Shown: positions 24,001 to 32,600 of the stretch, piece by piece
Numbering within the stretch: the stretch's first letter is position 1
Layout of the letters: each line of letters starts with the position of its first letter
NCBI RefSeq assembly: GCF_900184995.1
Contig: NZ_LT860099.1
Location: 186,001-250,000 of the forward strand
DNA from: Konateibacter massiliensis
GTDB lineage: Bacteria > Bacillota > Clostridia > Lachnospirales > Lachnospiraceae
Length of the DNA stretch: 64,000 bases
Direction of reading: 5' to 3'
Notes under the pieces: generated by a model
The model's input: only the letters and a program-made list of their open reading frames with translations
What the model was told of the DNA's origin: nothing
The model's database searches: none
Program-made: the position numbers and the translations under genes

Positions 24001-25722
24001 ATGCCAAAACGCGAATATAAGGATATGGTAAATGACATGCACAAGAAATTAAATCATAAACTGATACACACAGATGTTTTAATTATAGGCGGAGGCACAG
24101 CAGGTTGTTACGCTGCCCTTACGCTAAGCAGAAATTCAGATTTGTCTGTTGTGGTAGCCGAAAAGGCAAATATAAAACGAAGCGGCTGCCTTGCAGCGGG
24201 AGTCAATGCAATTAATGCCTACATTGTGGAGGGCAGAAAGCCGGAGGACTATGTAGACTACGCGACAAAGGATGCAAACGGCATCGTGCGAAAAGACCTG
24301 CTTTTGAGCGCTGCAAACCGCTTTAACGAGGTGACCCATGAGATGGAGAGGCTCGGTCTTGTTATTTTGAAGGACGAAAACGGAAACTATGTGGCAAGGG
24401 GAAACCGCAATATCAAAATAAACGGTGAGAATTTTAAACCGATTCTTGCAAAGGCAGTAAAAGAGGCTTCCAATGTCACGGTATTAAATAATGCGAACAT
24501 AACGGATTTGCTCGTGGAGGATAATATGGCGAAGGGAGCCGTGGGATTTAGCATCACAGAGGAAACCGTCTATGAGATAAGAGCTAAGGCTGTCCTTGTT
24601 GCAACCGGAGGGGCAGCAGGGCTTTATAAGCCGAACAATCCTGGATTTTCCCGCCATAAAATGTGGTATCCGCCTTTTAATACCGGTGCCGGCTATGCGA
24701 TGGGAATTCTGGCAGGAGCAGAAATGACCTCTTTTGAGATGCGCTTTATCGCCCTTCGATGCAAGGATACCATTGCACCGACCGGAACAATTGCGCAGGG
24801 AGTGAGAGCAAAGCAGATTAACTCCAAGGGAGAGGTGTACGAGGACAAATACGGCATCACGACCAGCGAGCGAGTGTATGGCACAGTCAAGGAAAATCAG
24901 CTTGGAAACGGACCTTGCTACTTGCAGACAAGTGTAATCGAAGCCGAGCGGGATGAGGAACTGTTAAAAGCATATCTGAATATGGCACCGAGCCAGACCT
25001 TGAAATGGATTGAGAGCGGCAAAAATCCAAGTGAACAGGATGTAGAGATTGCAGGAACCGAGCCTTATATCGTCGGCGGACATACGGCAAGCGGCTATTG
25101 GGTAAATACAAAGCGAGAGACCACCGTCAAGGGTTTGTATGCGGCAGGAGACGTGTCAGGCGGCTGTCCGCAGAAATATGTAACCGGAGCACTTGCAGAA
25201 GGTGAGATTGCGGCACTTGATATCATCGAAAAGCTTGCGAAGCAAAAAGATATTTCTATTCAAAGGGATTTTGTAGAAAAAAGAATAGCACAATATGAGG
25301 CAATTTTAAGTAATGAAGCGGCAGACTTTTCCGTTTGGGAGCTGGAGGAGGCTATGCAGAAGGTTATGGACGAATATGCGGGCGGCATCTCTACTCTCTA
25401 CCAGTTTAACGAAAAACAGTTACTCCTTGCCAAGGAAAAGATTGAACAGATTGCAGCGTTGACAGAGCATTTGGGAGCAGCCGACATGCATGAGCTGATG
25501 TTTGTGTATGAACTAAAGGAGAGGCTGACCGTGTGCCAGTCACTCATAGCCCATCTACTTTATAGAAAGGAAACAAGATGGCATTCCTTCAATGAGAATT
25601 TGGATTATCCCGATACAAATCAAGACTATTTTAAATATGTAAATTCAAAGCTGGTAAACGGAAGTCTTGAGATTGTATTGAGAGATATTGTACAGGAGGC
25701 AGAGTATGAGCATAAGAATTAA
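24001..25722 (+). CDS. aprA: Adenylylsulfate (APS) reductase alpha subunit-like flavoprotein
   Basis: A 573-residue FAD enzyme of the fumarate-reductase/APS-reductase superfamily. The dinucleotide fold VLIIGGGTAGCYAALTLS is near residue 25, and NPGFSRHKMWYPPFNTGAGY and GHTASGYWVNTKRETTVKGLYAAGD belong to the AprA-type subgroup. With AprB it reduces APS to sulfite and AMP. It is shorter than the dissimilatory AprA of sulfate reducers. The partner ferredoxin and both ATP sulfurylase subunits follow, and no dsrAB is present, so the role is assimilatory. ATGs at 24001, 24028 and 24037 are all possible starts; 24001 has an AAGG nearby. Confidence 0.87.
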   Translation: MPKREYKDMVNDMHKKLNHKLIHTDVLIIGGGTAGCYAALTLSRNSDLSVVVAEKANIKRSGCLAAGVNAINAYIVEGRKPEDYVDYATKDANGIVRKDLLLSAANRFNEVTHEMERLGLVILKDENGNYVARGNRNIKINGENFKPILAKAVKEASNVTVLNNANITDLLVEDNMAKGAVGFSITEETVYEIRAKAVLVATGGAAGLYKPNNPGFSRHKMWYPPFNTGAGYAMGILAGAEMTSFEMRFIALRCKDTIAPTGTIAQGVRAKQINSKGEVYEDKYGITTSERVYGTVKENQLGNGPCYLQTSVIEAERDEELLKAYLNMAPSQTLKWIESGKNPSEQDVEIAGTEPYIVGGHTASGYWVNTKRETTVKGLYAAGDVSGGCPQKYVTGALAEGEIAALDIIEKLAKQKDISIQRDFVEKRIAQYEAILSNEAADFSVWELEEAMQKVMDEYAGGISTLYQFNEKQLLLAKEKIEQIAALTEHLGAADMHELMFVYELKERLTVCQSLIAHLLYRKETRWHSFNENLDYPDTNQDYFKYVNSKLVNGSLEIVLRDIVQEAEYEHKN

Positions 25723-26017
25723 TAAAGAAAAGTGCGTGGGCTGCCTGAAATGTATGAAAGTCTGTCCGGGAACTCTGATTAAGGAAAAGGACAATAAGGT
25801 ATATATCAAATATCCGAAGGATTGCTGGGGCTGTGTATCCTGCGTAAAAGAATGCAGATTCGGTGCGATTGATTTTTATCTGGGTGCCGATATCGGTGGG
25901 AATGCAGGCACCATGAATGTTTCTTATGAAGGAGATATTCTCCATTGGAATATAACAAAAAGTGATGGAACCAAAAAGGTAATCGATGTGAACAGCAAAG
26001 ATTCAAACAAATATTAG
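25706..26017 (+). CDS. aprB: APS reductase beta subunit-like ferredoxin
   Basis: A 103-residue electron-transfer subunit with two [4Fe-4S] motifs, [13 protein letters not shown] and [14 protein letters not shown], and a short C-terminal tail that in AprB wraps around AprA. It overlaps the end of aprA by 17 bp. The ATG at 25706 is 6 bp from AGGAGG; an ATG-like start at 25688 precedes that site and is not favoured. Confidence 0.88.
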   Translation: MSIRINKEKCVGCLKCMKVCPGTLIKEKDNKVYIKYPKDCWGCVSCVKECRFGAIDFYLGADIGGNAGTMNVSYEGDILHWNITKSDGTKKVIDVNSKDSNKY

Positions 26018-26028
26018 GAGAAAAGACT

Positions 26029-26934
26029 ATGAGTAATGTATTATCACATTTGGATGAATTAGAGGCAGAGGCAATCTATATCATACGAGAGGTTGCCGCA
26101 GAGTGCGAAAATCCGGTTATGCTTTATTCAATCGGCAAGGACAGCTCGGTGATGCTTCATCTGGCAATGAAGGCATTTTATCCGGAGAAGCCCCCGTTTC
26201 CTTTTTTACATGTCAACACAACATGGAAGTTTAAAGAGATGATTGAGTTTCGCGATAAGACGGCAAAAGAGCTTGGGATTGAGATGCTTGAGTTCATCAA
26301 TGAGGACGGTGTGGCGAGAGGAATCAACCCATTTGATCATGGCTCTTCCTATACCGACATTATGAAGACACAGGCGCTCAAGCAGGCATTGAATAAATAT
26401 GGTTTTACCGCGGCATTTGGAGGCGGCAGACGTGACGAGGAGAAGAGCCGGGCGAAGGAAAGAATTTTTTCCTTCCGAAATGCCTCCCATGCATGGGACC
26501 CGAAAAATCAGAGACCGGAGATGTGGAAGCTGTATAATACGCAGATAAACAAGGGCGAGAGTATTCGCGTGTTTCCGATTTCTAACTGGACGGAGAAAGA
26601 TATCTGGCAGTATATCCAGCGTGAGAATATTCCGATTGTTCCGCTCTATTTTGCGGCTGAGCGTCCGGTAGTTTTCCGTGACGAAAATATTATTATGGTT
26701 GACGATGAACGAATGAAGCTAAATCCGGGTGAAGTTCCCGAGATGAAAAAAGTCCGCTTCCGTACGCTGGGCTGTTATCCTCTCTCGGGTGGCGTGCTTT
26801 CCGATGCGGTTACGCTGGATGAAATTATTGAAGAAACCTTGAGTTCTGTTGAATCAGAGAGAACGAGCCGTGTCATTGACAAGGATGGCGGTGCGGCAAG
26901 TATGGAAAAGAGAAAGAGAGAAGGGTATTTCTAA
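26029..26934 (+). CDS. cysD: Sulfate adenylyltransferase subunit 2
   Basis: A 301-residue PP-loop ATP pyrophosphatase that forms APS from sulfate and ATP. The PP-loop [10 protein letters not shown] is near residue 35, [19 protein letters not shown] and the C-terminal [15 protein letters not shown] are CysD hallmarks. The stop overlaps the CysN start (TAATG), as expected for a 1:1 heterodimer. Confidence 0.95.
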   Translation: MSNVLSHLDELEAEAIYIIREVAAECENPVMLYSIGKDSSVMLHLAMKAFYPEKPPFPFLHVNTTWKFKEMIEFRDKTAKELGIEMLEFINEDGVARGINPFDHGSSYTDIMKTQALKQALNKYGFTAAFGGGRRDEEKSRAKERIFSFRNASHAWDPKNQRPEMWKLYNTQINKGESIRVFPISNWTEKDIWQYIQRENIPIVPLYFAAERPVVFRDENIIMVDDERMKLNPGEVPEMKKVRFRTLGCYPLSGGVLSDAVTLDEIIEETLSSVESERTSRVIDKDGGAASMEKRKREGYF

Positions 26935-28625
26935 TGAATGGATTGCTTAAATTTATAACATGCGGCAGCGTAGATGACGGAAAATCAACACTAATTGGAC
27001 ATATTCTGTATGATTCCAAGCTGCTCTATGCCGATCAGGAAAAGGCATTATTATTAGACAGCAAGGTAGGCTCCAGAGGCGGTGCGATTGATTACTCTCT
27101 TCTTTTGGACGGTCTGATGGCAGAGAGAGAGCAGGGTATCACGATTGATGTGGCTTACCGCTATTTTACAACCGATAACAGAAGCTTTATCGTTGCCGAC
27201 ACACCGGGGCATGAAGAATATACGAGAAATATGGCGGTTGGTGCCTCTTTTGCCCAACTCTCCATCATATTGGTGGACGCAAAGCAGGGAGTGCTCGTGC
27301 AGACCAGACGCCATTCCAGAATTTGTTCCCTGATGGGAATCAACCACTTTGTATTTGCCGTAAACAAGATGGATTTGGTGGGATACAGCGAGGAGCGATT
27401 CGAGGAAATTAAAAAGGATATTTTGACGCTGTCAAATGAGCTGTCGCTAAAAAATGTAAAGGTGATTCCGGTCAGTGCGACAGAAGGCGATAATGTGACG
27501 AAAAAGTCAGAGAATATGCCTTGGTACACGGAAGATATTCTGATGACTCATCTGGAGCAGGTGGACGTGTCCGAGAGCGATGAGAGCAATGATTTTTATA
27601 TGCCGGTGCAGCGAGTATGTCGTCCGAACCACAATTTCAGAGGCTTTCAGGGACAGATTGAAGCAGGCAGGGTAAAGGTCGGACAGAAGCTCTTTTCCCT
27701 CCCGAGCATTGAGAGTGCTACGGTGGAAAGCATATTAATCGGTGATAAAGAGAGTGAGGAAGCGTTTGCAGGGCAGGCTGTTACCATTCAGCTTGACCGC
27801 GAAGTGGATGTAAGCCGTGGCTGTGTTTTAACGGATAATGAAAATCTTCCAATTGCAAAAAATATTCAAACGACCCTTCTGTGGATGGATGATGAGCCGT
27901 TGACGGTCGGAAAGGACTACCTTGTAAAACTTGGAACAAAGATGATTCCGGCAATCGTAAAAAACATTGAATACAAAATTGATGTAAATACGGGCGAACA
28001 CCAAAAAATTGACAAGGTTGAAAAGAATGAAATTATTTTTTGTGAAATCGAATTTTCAGAAAAGATAGTGGTAAATGAATTCAAGAAAAATAAGACACTT
28101 GGCGAACTTATCTTGATTGACCGTGTCAGCCATATGACCTCTGCCTGCGGCGTAGTGGACTATGTTGATAGGGAAGGCGAAAAACCATATTTTGAGAAGG
28201 ACGAAATCAAGGCGGGCGGCTATATTTTTGAGGAGTTTTATTTCAATCTGGAAAATGCGTTCTTATCCAGAACAAAGACAAAGGATAAAACTTATCGTGT
28301 AGGAGACGGTGTTCCGACAGAGGGTGACAGCTTTAAGTATCCGGATTTCTTTGATATCATTGACGCGGAGGATAATGCCGCAATTCTCATACGAAATGCC
28401 AAAATCGCGAATATCATAAGTCTGAATGAGTTTGAGTACAATGGACTGCCGGTTTTAGATGAGAAAGGCTTTGCGCTTCGCATCAAGTCACATGCGGATT
28501 TTGATAATTATATGTATGAGTTCAAAAATCAAAGAAGAGAGAATAAGGGCGCTTTTGTAAATAAGTGGTCAAAGTTCGAGGGATATAGAAGAATCGTATT
28601 TAATGATAATTTTTGGATGATTTAA
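26934..28625 (+). CDS. cysN: Sulfate adenylyltransferase subunit 1 (GTPase) with C-terminal extension
   Basis: A 563-residue EF-Tu-like GTPase that drives CysD. GTP motifs are CGSVDDGKSTLIGH, DTPGHEEYTRNM and NKMDL. CysN in E. coli has about 475 residues; here roughly 100 extra residues follow the last beta-barrel (from about 455, including YPDFFDIIDAEDNAAILIRN and a Trp/Phe-rich end). The extension has no P-loop, so it is not the APS kinase found in CysNC fusions. This agrees with a pathway that reduces APS directly. Last gene of the operon. Confidence 0.93.
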   Translation: MNGLLKFITCGSVDDGKSTLIGHILYDSKLLYADQEKALLLDSKVGSRGGAIDYSLLLDGLMAEREQGITIDVAYRYFTTDNRSFIVADTPGHEEYTRNMAVGASFAQLSIILVDAKQGVLVQTRRHSRICSLMGINHFVFAVNKMDLVGYSEERFEEIKKDILTLSNELSLKNVKVIPVSATEGDNVTKKSENMPWYTEDILMTHLEQVDVSESDESNDFYMPVQRVCRPNHNFRGFQGQIEAGRVKVGQKLFSLPSIESATVESILIGDKESEEAFAGQAVTIQLDREVDVSRGCVLTDNENLPIAKNIQTTLLWMDDEPLTVGKDYLVKLGTKMIPAIVKNIEYKIDVNTGEHQKIDKVEKNEIIFCEIEFSEKIVVNEFKKNKTLGELILIDRVSHMTSACGVVDYVDREGEKPYFEKDEIKAGGYIFEEFYFNLENAFLSRTKTKDKTYRVGDGVPTEGDSFKYPDFFDIIDAEDNAAILIRNAKIANIISLNEFEYNGLPVLDEKGFALRIKSHADFDNYMYEFKNQRRENKGAFVNKWSKFEGYRRIVFNDNFWMI

Positions 28626-28682
28626 GTCAAAGAGAATTTAAGCGTCAAAAGTGTTTTTTCTATATATTAGTATAGAACAGAG

Positions 28683-28719
28683 GGAAGTCCCATGCTTGGA
28701 AGAGTGTGGGACTTTCTTT
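28683..28719 (+). terminator. Terminator of the sulfur operon
   Basis: AAGTCCCA (28685-28692) pairs with TGGGACTT (28707-28714), extended by weaker pairs, followed by TCTTTAACTTT. It lies 60 bp after cysN. From here to 29140 there is no intact gene, only the Rep relic described next. Confidence 0.7.
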
Positions 28720-28883
28720 AACTTTAATTAATTTAGTATACTACTTTTTAACTTTTATTCCAACATATATTGAAATGAGTTTGAATAGGTGTTACTCTAT
28801 TTATAGATTAATTAAGCCATTTTTTTATTCTAACGGATTAACAAAGTATGGACAATTAAAGAAGTGGAAAAGCTAAAATAAGA

Positions 28884-29108
28884 CTTGATGAAGGTATGAC
28901 CCCCTATTTATTTGACCTACAGGAAAAGTTCACTTCCTATGGACTTTACAACATTTTGAAAATGAAAAGCCAATATTCCATAAGGTTTTTTGAAATTTTA
29001 AAATCGTATACCTATCAAAAATCAAATTCCGTATTGAAGTCAAAAGTGGAATTGAATCTCATATATCTTATGATTGGAAATTAAAAAGTTAAAAAAATAT
29101 CAATTATA
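28884..29108 (+). pseudogene. Relic of a Rep_3-type plasmid replication initiator
   Basis: Residues LDEGMTPYLFDLQEKFTSYG continuing NILKMKSQYSIRFFEILKSY match the central part of RepB/Rep_3 initiators. The frame is then lost, and a second frame gives GIESHISYDWKLKKL, resembling the ISYDWKL segment found further along in these proteins. Start and most of the protein are missing, so this is a deleted fragment, evidence of a past plasmid integration. It should not be translated into a functional product. Confidence 0.55.
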
Positions 29109-29140
29109 AAATCAAAAAAATAAAATAGGAGGAAAAAATT

Positions 29141-29323
29141 ATGAGTGATAAAGAAGAAAAAAACAAAATGAATGAATATAAAAAAAATCCAATGATTAAT
29201 TTTTCAGATTCTATAAACCGTTCAATTATAGGTGATTTAAATAATTTAATAAAAGGTAATTTTATTACAAGAATTATTACACTAATCATTCTTGCAGCTA
29301 TATTATTTTTGGTTATTAAATAA
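29141..29323 (+). CDS. Small membrane protein, DUF6366-like
   Basis: A 60-residue protein with a charged Lys/Glu/Asn N-terminus and one C-terminal transmembrane helix (about residues 42-59). The pattern KKNPMINFSDSINRSIIGDL resembles the NPxGNxSDxxNRS core of DUF6366 proteins. The ATG has a perfect AGGAGG with 8-bp spacing. Function unknown; AT-rich, in a region that also holds a plasmid relic, so probably acquired. Confidence 0.6.
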   Translation: MSDKEEKNKMNEYKKNPMINFSDSINRSIIGDLNNLIKGNFITRIITLIILAAILFLVIK

Positions 29324-29373
29324 TATTCACAGTGTGTTAATAGAGTAGACTAGTGCCATGCCTGGCACACTAG

Positions 29374-29408
29374 AAAAAAGGAATATCTAAAATAGATATT
29401 CCTTTTTT
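29374..29408. terminator. Bidirectional terminator
   Basis: AGGAATATCT (29379-29388) pairs with AGATATTCCT (29394-29403), flanked by A6 and T6. A second small hairpin GTGCCA/TGGCAC lies just upstream (29353-29368). It lies between two convergent genes. Confidence 0.85.
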
Positions 29409-29518
29409 CTGGGGATTATATTAAGTATAATTTTTGACTAATGTTTAAGATAACCATTAGAAAATTAAAATTTTATACAATAAGTGAGAAAAAATCATTT
29501 GCAGTTTTTATATATTAT

Positions 29519-30208
29519 TTAAACTGTTACTAACAATTCAATTGTATATGTAGCGGTCATTCCTGATATTCTTGCTACTGCCGATGTGAAGAGGCGCGTT
29601 CCAGATATTGAACTACCTGGATAATATAGTGTTTTGCTCCATCCAGTATTGTAACTAAAGGTATTTTTTGTTGGATATTTTTCCAAATATTTTCCCATTG
29701 GCACTCCACTATATAACCAAACTTCCCTGTCCGACATATATAGAGAACTTATACTTGGAGTCCAACTGCCTGAACAACTTGAAACTGTTATATAATCACC
29801 ACTTTTTGTATAATTTATTGTTCCTACTGCTTTTACAGAATTTTCAGTTTTATTTCCTCCTGCACTGCTCTGTATTGATATTCCTGTTGAAGAAGGAAGT
29901 TCAACTGTAACTGTATATGTTTTTGAAAAAGTTTCGCTTGAAATATTATTAACTGATGCTAAACCATATGTTTCTAAAAAATTTATATTTGATGGTTTTA
30001 ATTCTATGGTAACATCATCAACATCTAGATTCGTAACTTCACCTGTTTCCATGTTAATTAGTCTTGCTGTTACTACATTTTCATTTGCTTTATCTGGTAT
30101 TTCTGAAGCAAGTGCCTTAAAGTCACTTATTTGAAAAATAAATAGAGTTAATGCCAAAGTTGTAATCAATAAACTTACTCTTTTCAATAAATATTTTACA
30201 TTATTCAT
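29519..30208 (-). CDS. Secreted protein of unknown function
   Basis: A 229-residue protein on the - strand. The signal peptide (hydrophobic LLITTLALTLFIF then ALASE) predicts export. The mature part is Thr/Ser/Val-rich with likely beta strands (YTVTVELPSSTGISIQ, YITVSSCSGSW) and ends in TYTIELLVTV. No catalytic motif or anchor is visible. GGGAG precedes the ATG by 7 bp. It stands alone in an AT-rich stretch and has lower GC than the sulfur operon, suggesting recent acquisition. Confidence 0.65.
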   Translation of the reverse strand: MNNVKYLLKRVSLLITTLALTLFIFQISDFKALASEIPDKANENVVTARLINMETGEVTNLDVDDVTIELKPSNINFLETYGLASVNNISSETFSKTYTVTVELPSSTGISIQSSAGGNKTENSVKAVGTINYTKSGDYITVSSCSGSWTPSISSLYMSDREVWLYSGVPMGKYLEKYPTKNTFSYNTGWSKTLYYPGSSISGTRLFTSAVARISGMTATYTIELLVTV

Positions 30209-30754
30209 ATAAAGCTCCCTTCTTATCCTGTTTTTTCTCTTACTTATTATCCCCTATTGTTAATTGTAAATGATAATAGTTGCCATTGCAAATTAAAATA
30301 TGATATTTTCTAAGTATTTAAACTAAACATTAAAAGTCAAAACATAAAAATTGTAAATTATCTGCATCCCCGTCTGACATACTCTAAGTACAAAAGAAAA
30401 AGGAGGGGTCCATATGTGGAAAGTAAATCTTGAGACATTATTCAGATAAAAAATTAAAGTTATTCACTTTGTCTATTTTAAGTGTGGTAGGATTTTAAAT
30501 GAAGATAGAATATCGGAAGGTTGATATTATCATAATTTTTCCGTTGTATAGATAAGCGCTTGGCTGCTTATTTTGTTGACATAAAGTCCGAGAACCATAC
30601 TAGAAAACTGTCTCGCAAAAAAAATCAAATGATTCACCAATAAACTTTTTGCCACTAAACAGTACGTTTTTACCAACATTTTAAGATTTTTAAAACTTGA
30701 ACTTTACAGTAAAATCGCACAATTAGAGGACTTCTACAATACCGTAAAATATGG
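30209..30754. other. AT-rich non-coding stretch with one tiny open frame
   Basis: No protein gene of normal size is seen. One 11-codon frame at 30414-30449 (MWKVNLETLFR) has an excellent AAGGAGGGG ribosome binding site at 7-bp spacing. It could be a leader peptide or a remnant of a lost gene. Nothing else is supported here. Confidence 0.4.
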
Positions 30755-30880
30755 TATAATGCACGAGCTTAGTATTTATGGTATAATAAGTGGTAGTGCT
30801 TTTCGCACTATTAACCAGCAGTTAAGAAGCTCGCCCCTTTTCTTGTCTGAGGCTCCATTGTTTTGTTGAGGCTTCTTTTA
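30755..30880 (+). promoter_or_regulatory. Structured leader with possible attenuator upstream of XRE/MerR genes
   Basis: Two TATGGTATAAT boxes give -10 elements at 30755-30760 and 30782-30787. Downstream, CGAGCTT (30764-30770) can pair with AAGCTCG (30827-30833), enclosing hairpin AGTGC-GCACT. Alternatively AAGAAGC (30825-30831) can pair with GCTTCTT (30871-30877), which is followed by TTTATAC. The two pairings share bases and are mutually exclusive, the pattern of an attenuator. No known riboswitch or sRNA family was recognised. Confidence 0.35.
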
Positions 30881-30937
30881 TACAATAATGTTATAAGAGA
30901 CAAAGAGGCAATTTAACTAAAAATGGAGGGTGACACA

Positions 30938-32059
30938 ATGGATTTAGGAAGAAAGATTTATGAGCTTAGAAAAATAAATAAATTAACACAGGAGCAGCTT
31001 GCAAAAGCGTTGGGGGTATCCACTCCGGCAGTGAGTAAATGGGAGACCGGGACGAGTATGCCCGATATCGCATTGCTGGCACCGCTTGCAAGAATGCTTC
31101 ACACAAACCTTGATGATTTACTTTCCTTTCAGGAGCATTTGTCCGAGGCGGAGCTTGACAAAATCATGACAGAGATGACGAACACCGCCTGTGCGAACGG
31201 ATTGAATGCCGCCATCGAGCTTGGAGAACAGTACTTGCGGGAATATCCAAACAGTGAGGAATTAAAGCTTCGAGTGGCGATGAGTCCTTCCATGCTTGCC
31301 TATGCGGCGGATAAGGAGTACAGGCAGGATGATGAGAAATATCGAGAGCTGATTGAACGATATACCTATATGCTGGAGGAATTACTGCATTCTGCGGATG
31401 ATACAATCCGTATGGCGGCAATTGGAGCAGTTGCGGGAAGATATATGGGGAGCGGCAGGTTTGAGGAAGCAGAAGCGATACTCAAAAGGATTCCAACCAA
31501 CGAATTTGATGCGAGACATATATATTCGGCACTCTACCTGATGAAGGGGGATTTGGAGCAGAGTCTCGTGTATGCGCAGAAAAATATGCTCAAGGATATA
31601 CAAAACTGTATCGTTGATATCCGGGCGCAACATTCTGTTTATATAAAAAATAAGGAGTATGATAAGGCAATCAGATGCGCGGAGGATTATTATACAATAA
31701 CGAAGATTTCAGGGCTTTATATGATGTATGCCAGTGACCTTCTCGTTGATACTTATCTGGCGATGAATGAGCCGGAAAAAGCGGAGGAGCATTTTCTGAA
31801 TCTGATTGACGAAATGAAGCATTACGGTCATAATTATGAAAACTCTTTCTATTTTTCAGAAATAGCTTCCCAACTTAAAGTTGCTGTCATTGTTGACGGG
31901 AGTGAGGTATCTGATGCAATCAGAGAATCACTTTTAAATGTTGTGCTGAAGGATGAGCGGTATGCGGTTTTGCGAAAGTCGAAAAGGGTGGAGGAAAAAT
32001 TAAAGGAATTTGAGGAAGATTTAATAAGACAGGATAATAAAGAAGAAAGAGGAATGTAG
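30938..32059 (+). CDS. XRE-family transcriptional regulator with helical repeat domain
   Basis: A 373-residue regulator. The N-terminal Cro/CI helix-turn-helix (residues 1-65, LTQEQLAKALGVSTPAVSKWETG) is followed by a long all-helical region with TPR-like features (YLREYPNSEELKLRVA, AEAILKRIP, YLAMNEPEKAEEHFLNLI). Such proteins often bind a peptide or respond to stress. ATG 30938 is 8 bp after GGAGG; an ATG at 30923 lies before that site. A MerR regulator starts 3 bp after the stop, so the two are co-transcribed. Confidence 0.82.
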   Translation: MDLGRKIYELRKINKLTQEQLAKALGVSTPAVSKWETGTSMPDIALLAPLARMLHTNLDDLLSFQEHLSEAELDKIMTEMTNTACANGLNAAIELGEQYLREYPNSEELKLRVAMSPSMLAYAADKEYRQDDEKYRELIERYTYMLEELLHSADDTIRMAAIGAVAGRYMGSGRFEEAEAILKRIPTNEFDARHIYSALYLMKGDLEQSLVYAQKNMLKDIQNCIVDIRAQHSVYIKNKEYDKAIRCAEDYYTITKISGLYMMYASDLLVDTYLAMNEPEKAEEHFLNLIDEMKHYGHNYENSFYFSEIASQLKVAVIVDGSEVSDAIRESLLNVVLKDERYAVLRKSKRVEEKLKEFEEDLIRQDNKEERGM

Positions 32060-32062
32060 AAT

Positions 32063-32449
32063 ATGGAATACACAATTAAGCAGGTATCAGAGAAAACGAG
32101 CCTATCTATCTACACAATCAGATACTATGACAAGGAGGGGCTATTACCGCTCATAAAACGAACCGAATCCGGCAACCGGAAATTTACGGATAACGATATG
32201 GAGTGGATTGGTCTGATTTGCTGTTTGAAAAACAGCGGGATGTCAATTGAGAGGATAAAGGAATTTATGCACTGTTGTCTGAAAGGGGAGGAGGGCGTCG
32301 AGGAGAGACGTGTTATATTGGAGCAGCACAAGAAGAATATCGAAAAGCAGATTGAACAGCTCAACAAAAGTATGGAGATTGTTGACTTTAAACTAGAGCA
32401 TTACAAGGAGATAGGGATTTTTCATATTGATGAAGCGGTAAAAAAGTAA
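32063..32449 (+). CDS. MerR-family transcriptional regulator
   Basis: A 128-residue MerR protein: winged helix (MEYTIKQVSEKTSLSIYTIRYYDKEGLLP), second helix pair and a coiled-coil dimerisation helix (RRVILEQHKKNIEKQIEQLN). It lacks the cysteine set of metal-sensing members and resembles AdhR/YhdM-type regulators of aldehyde stress. The promoter downstream of it has a 19-bp spacer with a centred palindrome, exactly what MerR proteins act on, so it probably activates the aldo/keto reductase gene. Confidence 0.85.
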   Translation: MEYTIKQVSEKTSLSIYTIRYYDKEGLLPLIKRTESGNRKFTDNDMEWIGLICCLKNSGMSIERIKEFMHCCLKGEEGVEERRVILEQHKKNIEKQIEQLNKSMEIVDFKLEHYKEIGIFHIDEAVKK

Positions 32450-32530
32450 AATCGTGAAAAAAATATAAAACATATACAATTTGTACAAGTAAGACAATTT
32501 CAACTTTTACAGCGACTTGTATAAAAAGCC

Positions 32531-32561
32531 TTGACATAGAGCTACCTCTAGGGTCTAGAAT
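32531..32561 (+). promoter_or_regulatory. MerR-type promoter of the aldo/keto reductase
   Basis: TTGACA (32531-32536) and TAGAAT (32556-32561) are 19 bp apart, two more than normal. The spacer holds a palindrome TAGAG-CTAC-CTCTA. Such overlong spacers are corrected by DNA twisting when an activated MerR protein is bound. It sits between the MerR gene and the reductase gene. Confidence 0.8.
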
Positions 32562-32600
32562 GAGAATATACAAAAATAAAACCATTTAGGAGGAACAATC

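Noticed and set aside
24001-28625. Dissimilatory sulfate reduction
   Set aside because: AprAB-like genes are present but no dsrAB, sat or qmo genes; the context (cysK, metY, CysDN, sulfate importer) is assimilatory.
30755-30880. 6S RNA or a known riboswitch
   Set aside because: No recognisable consensus or full closing stem; only an attenuator-like pairing can be supported.
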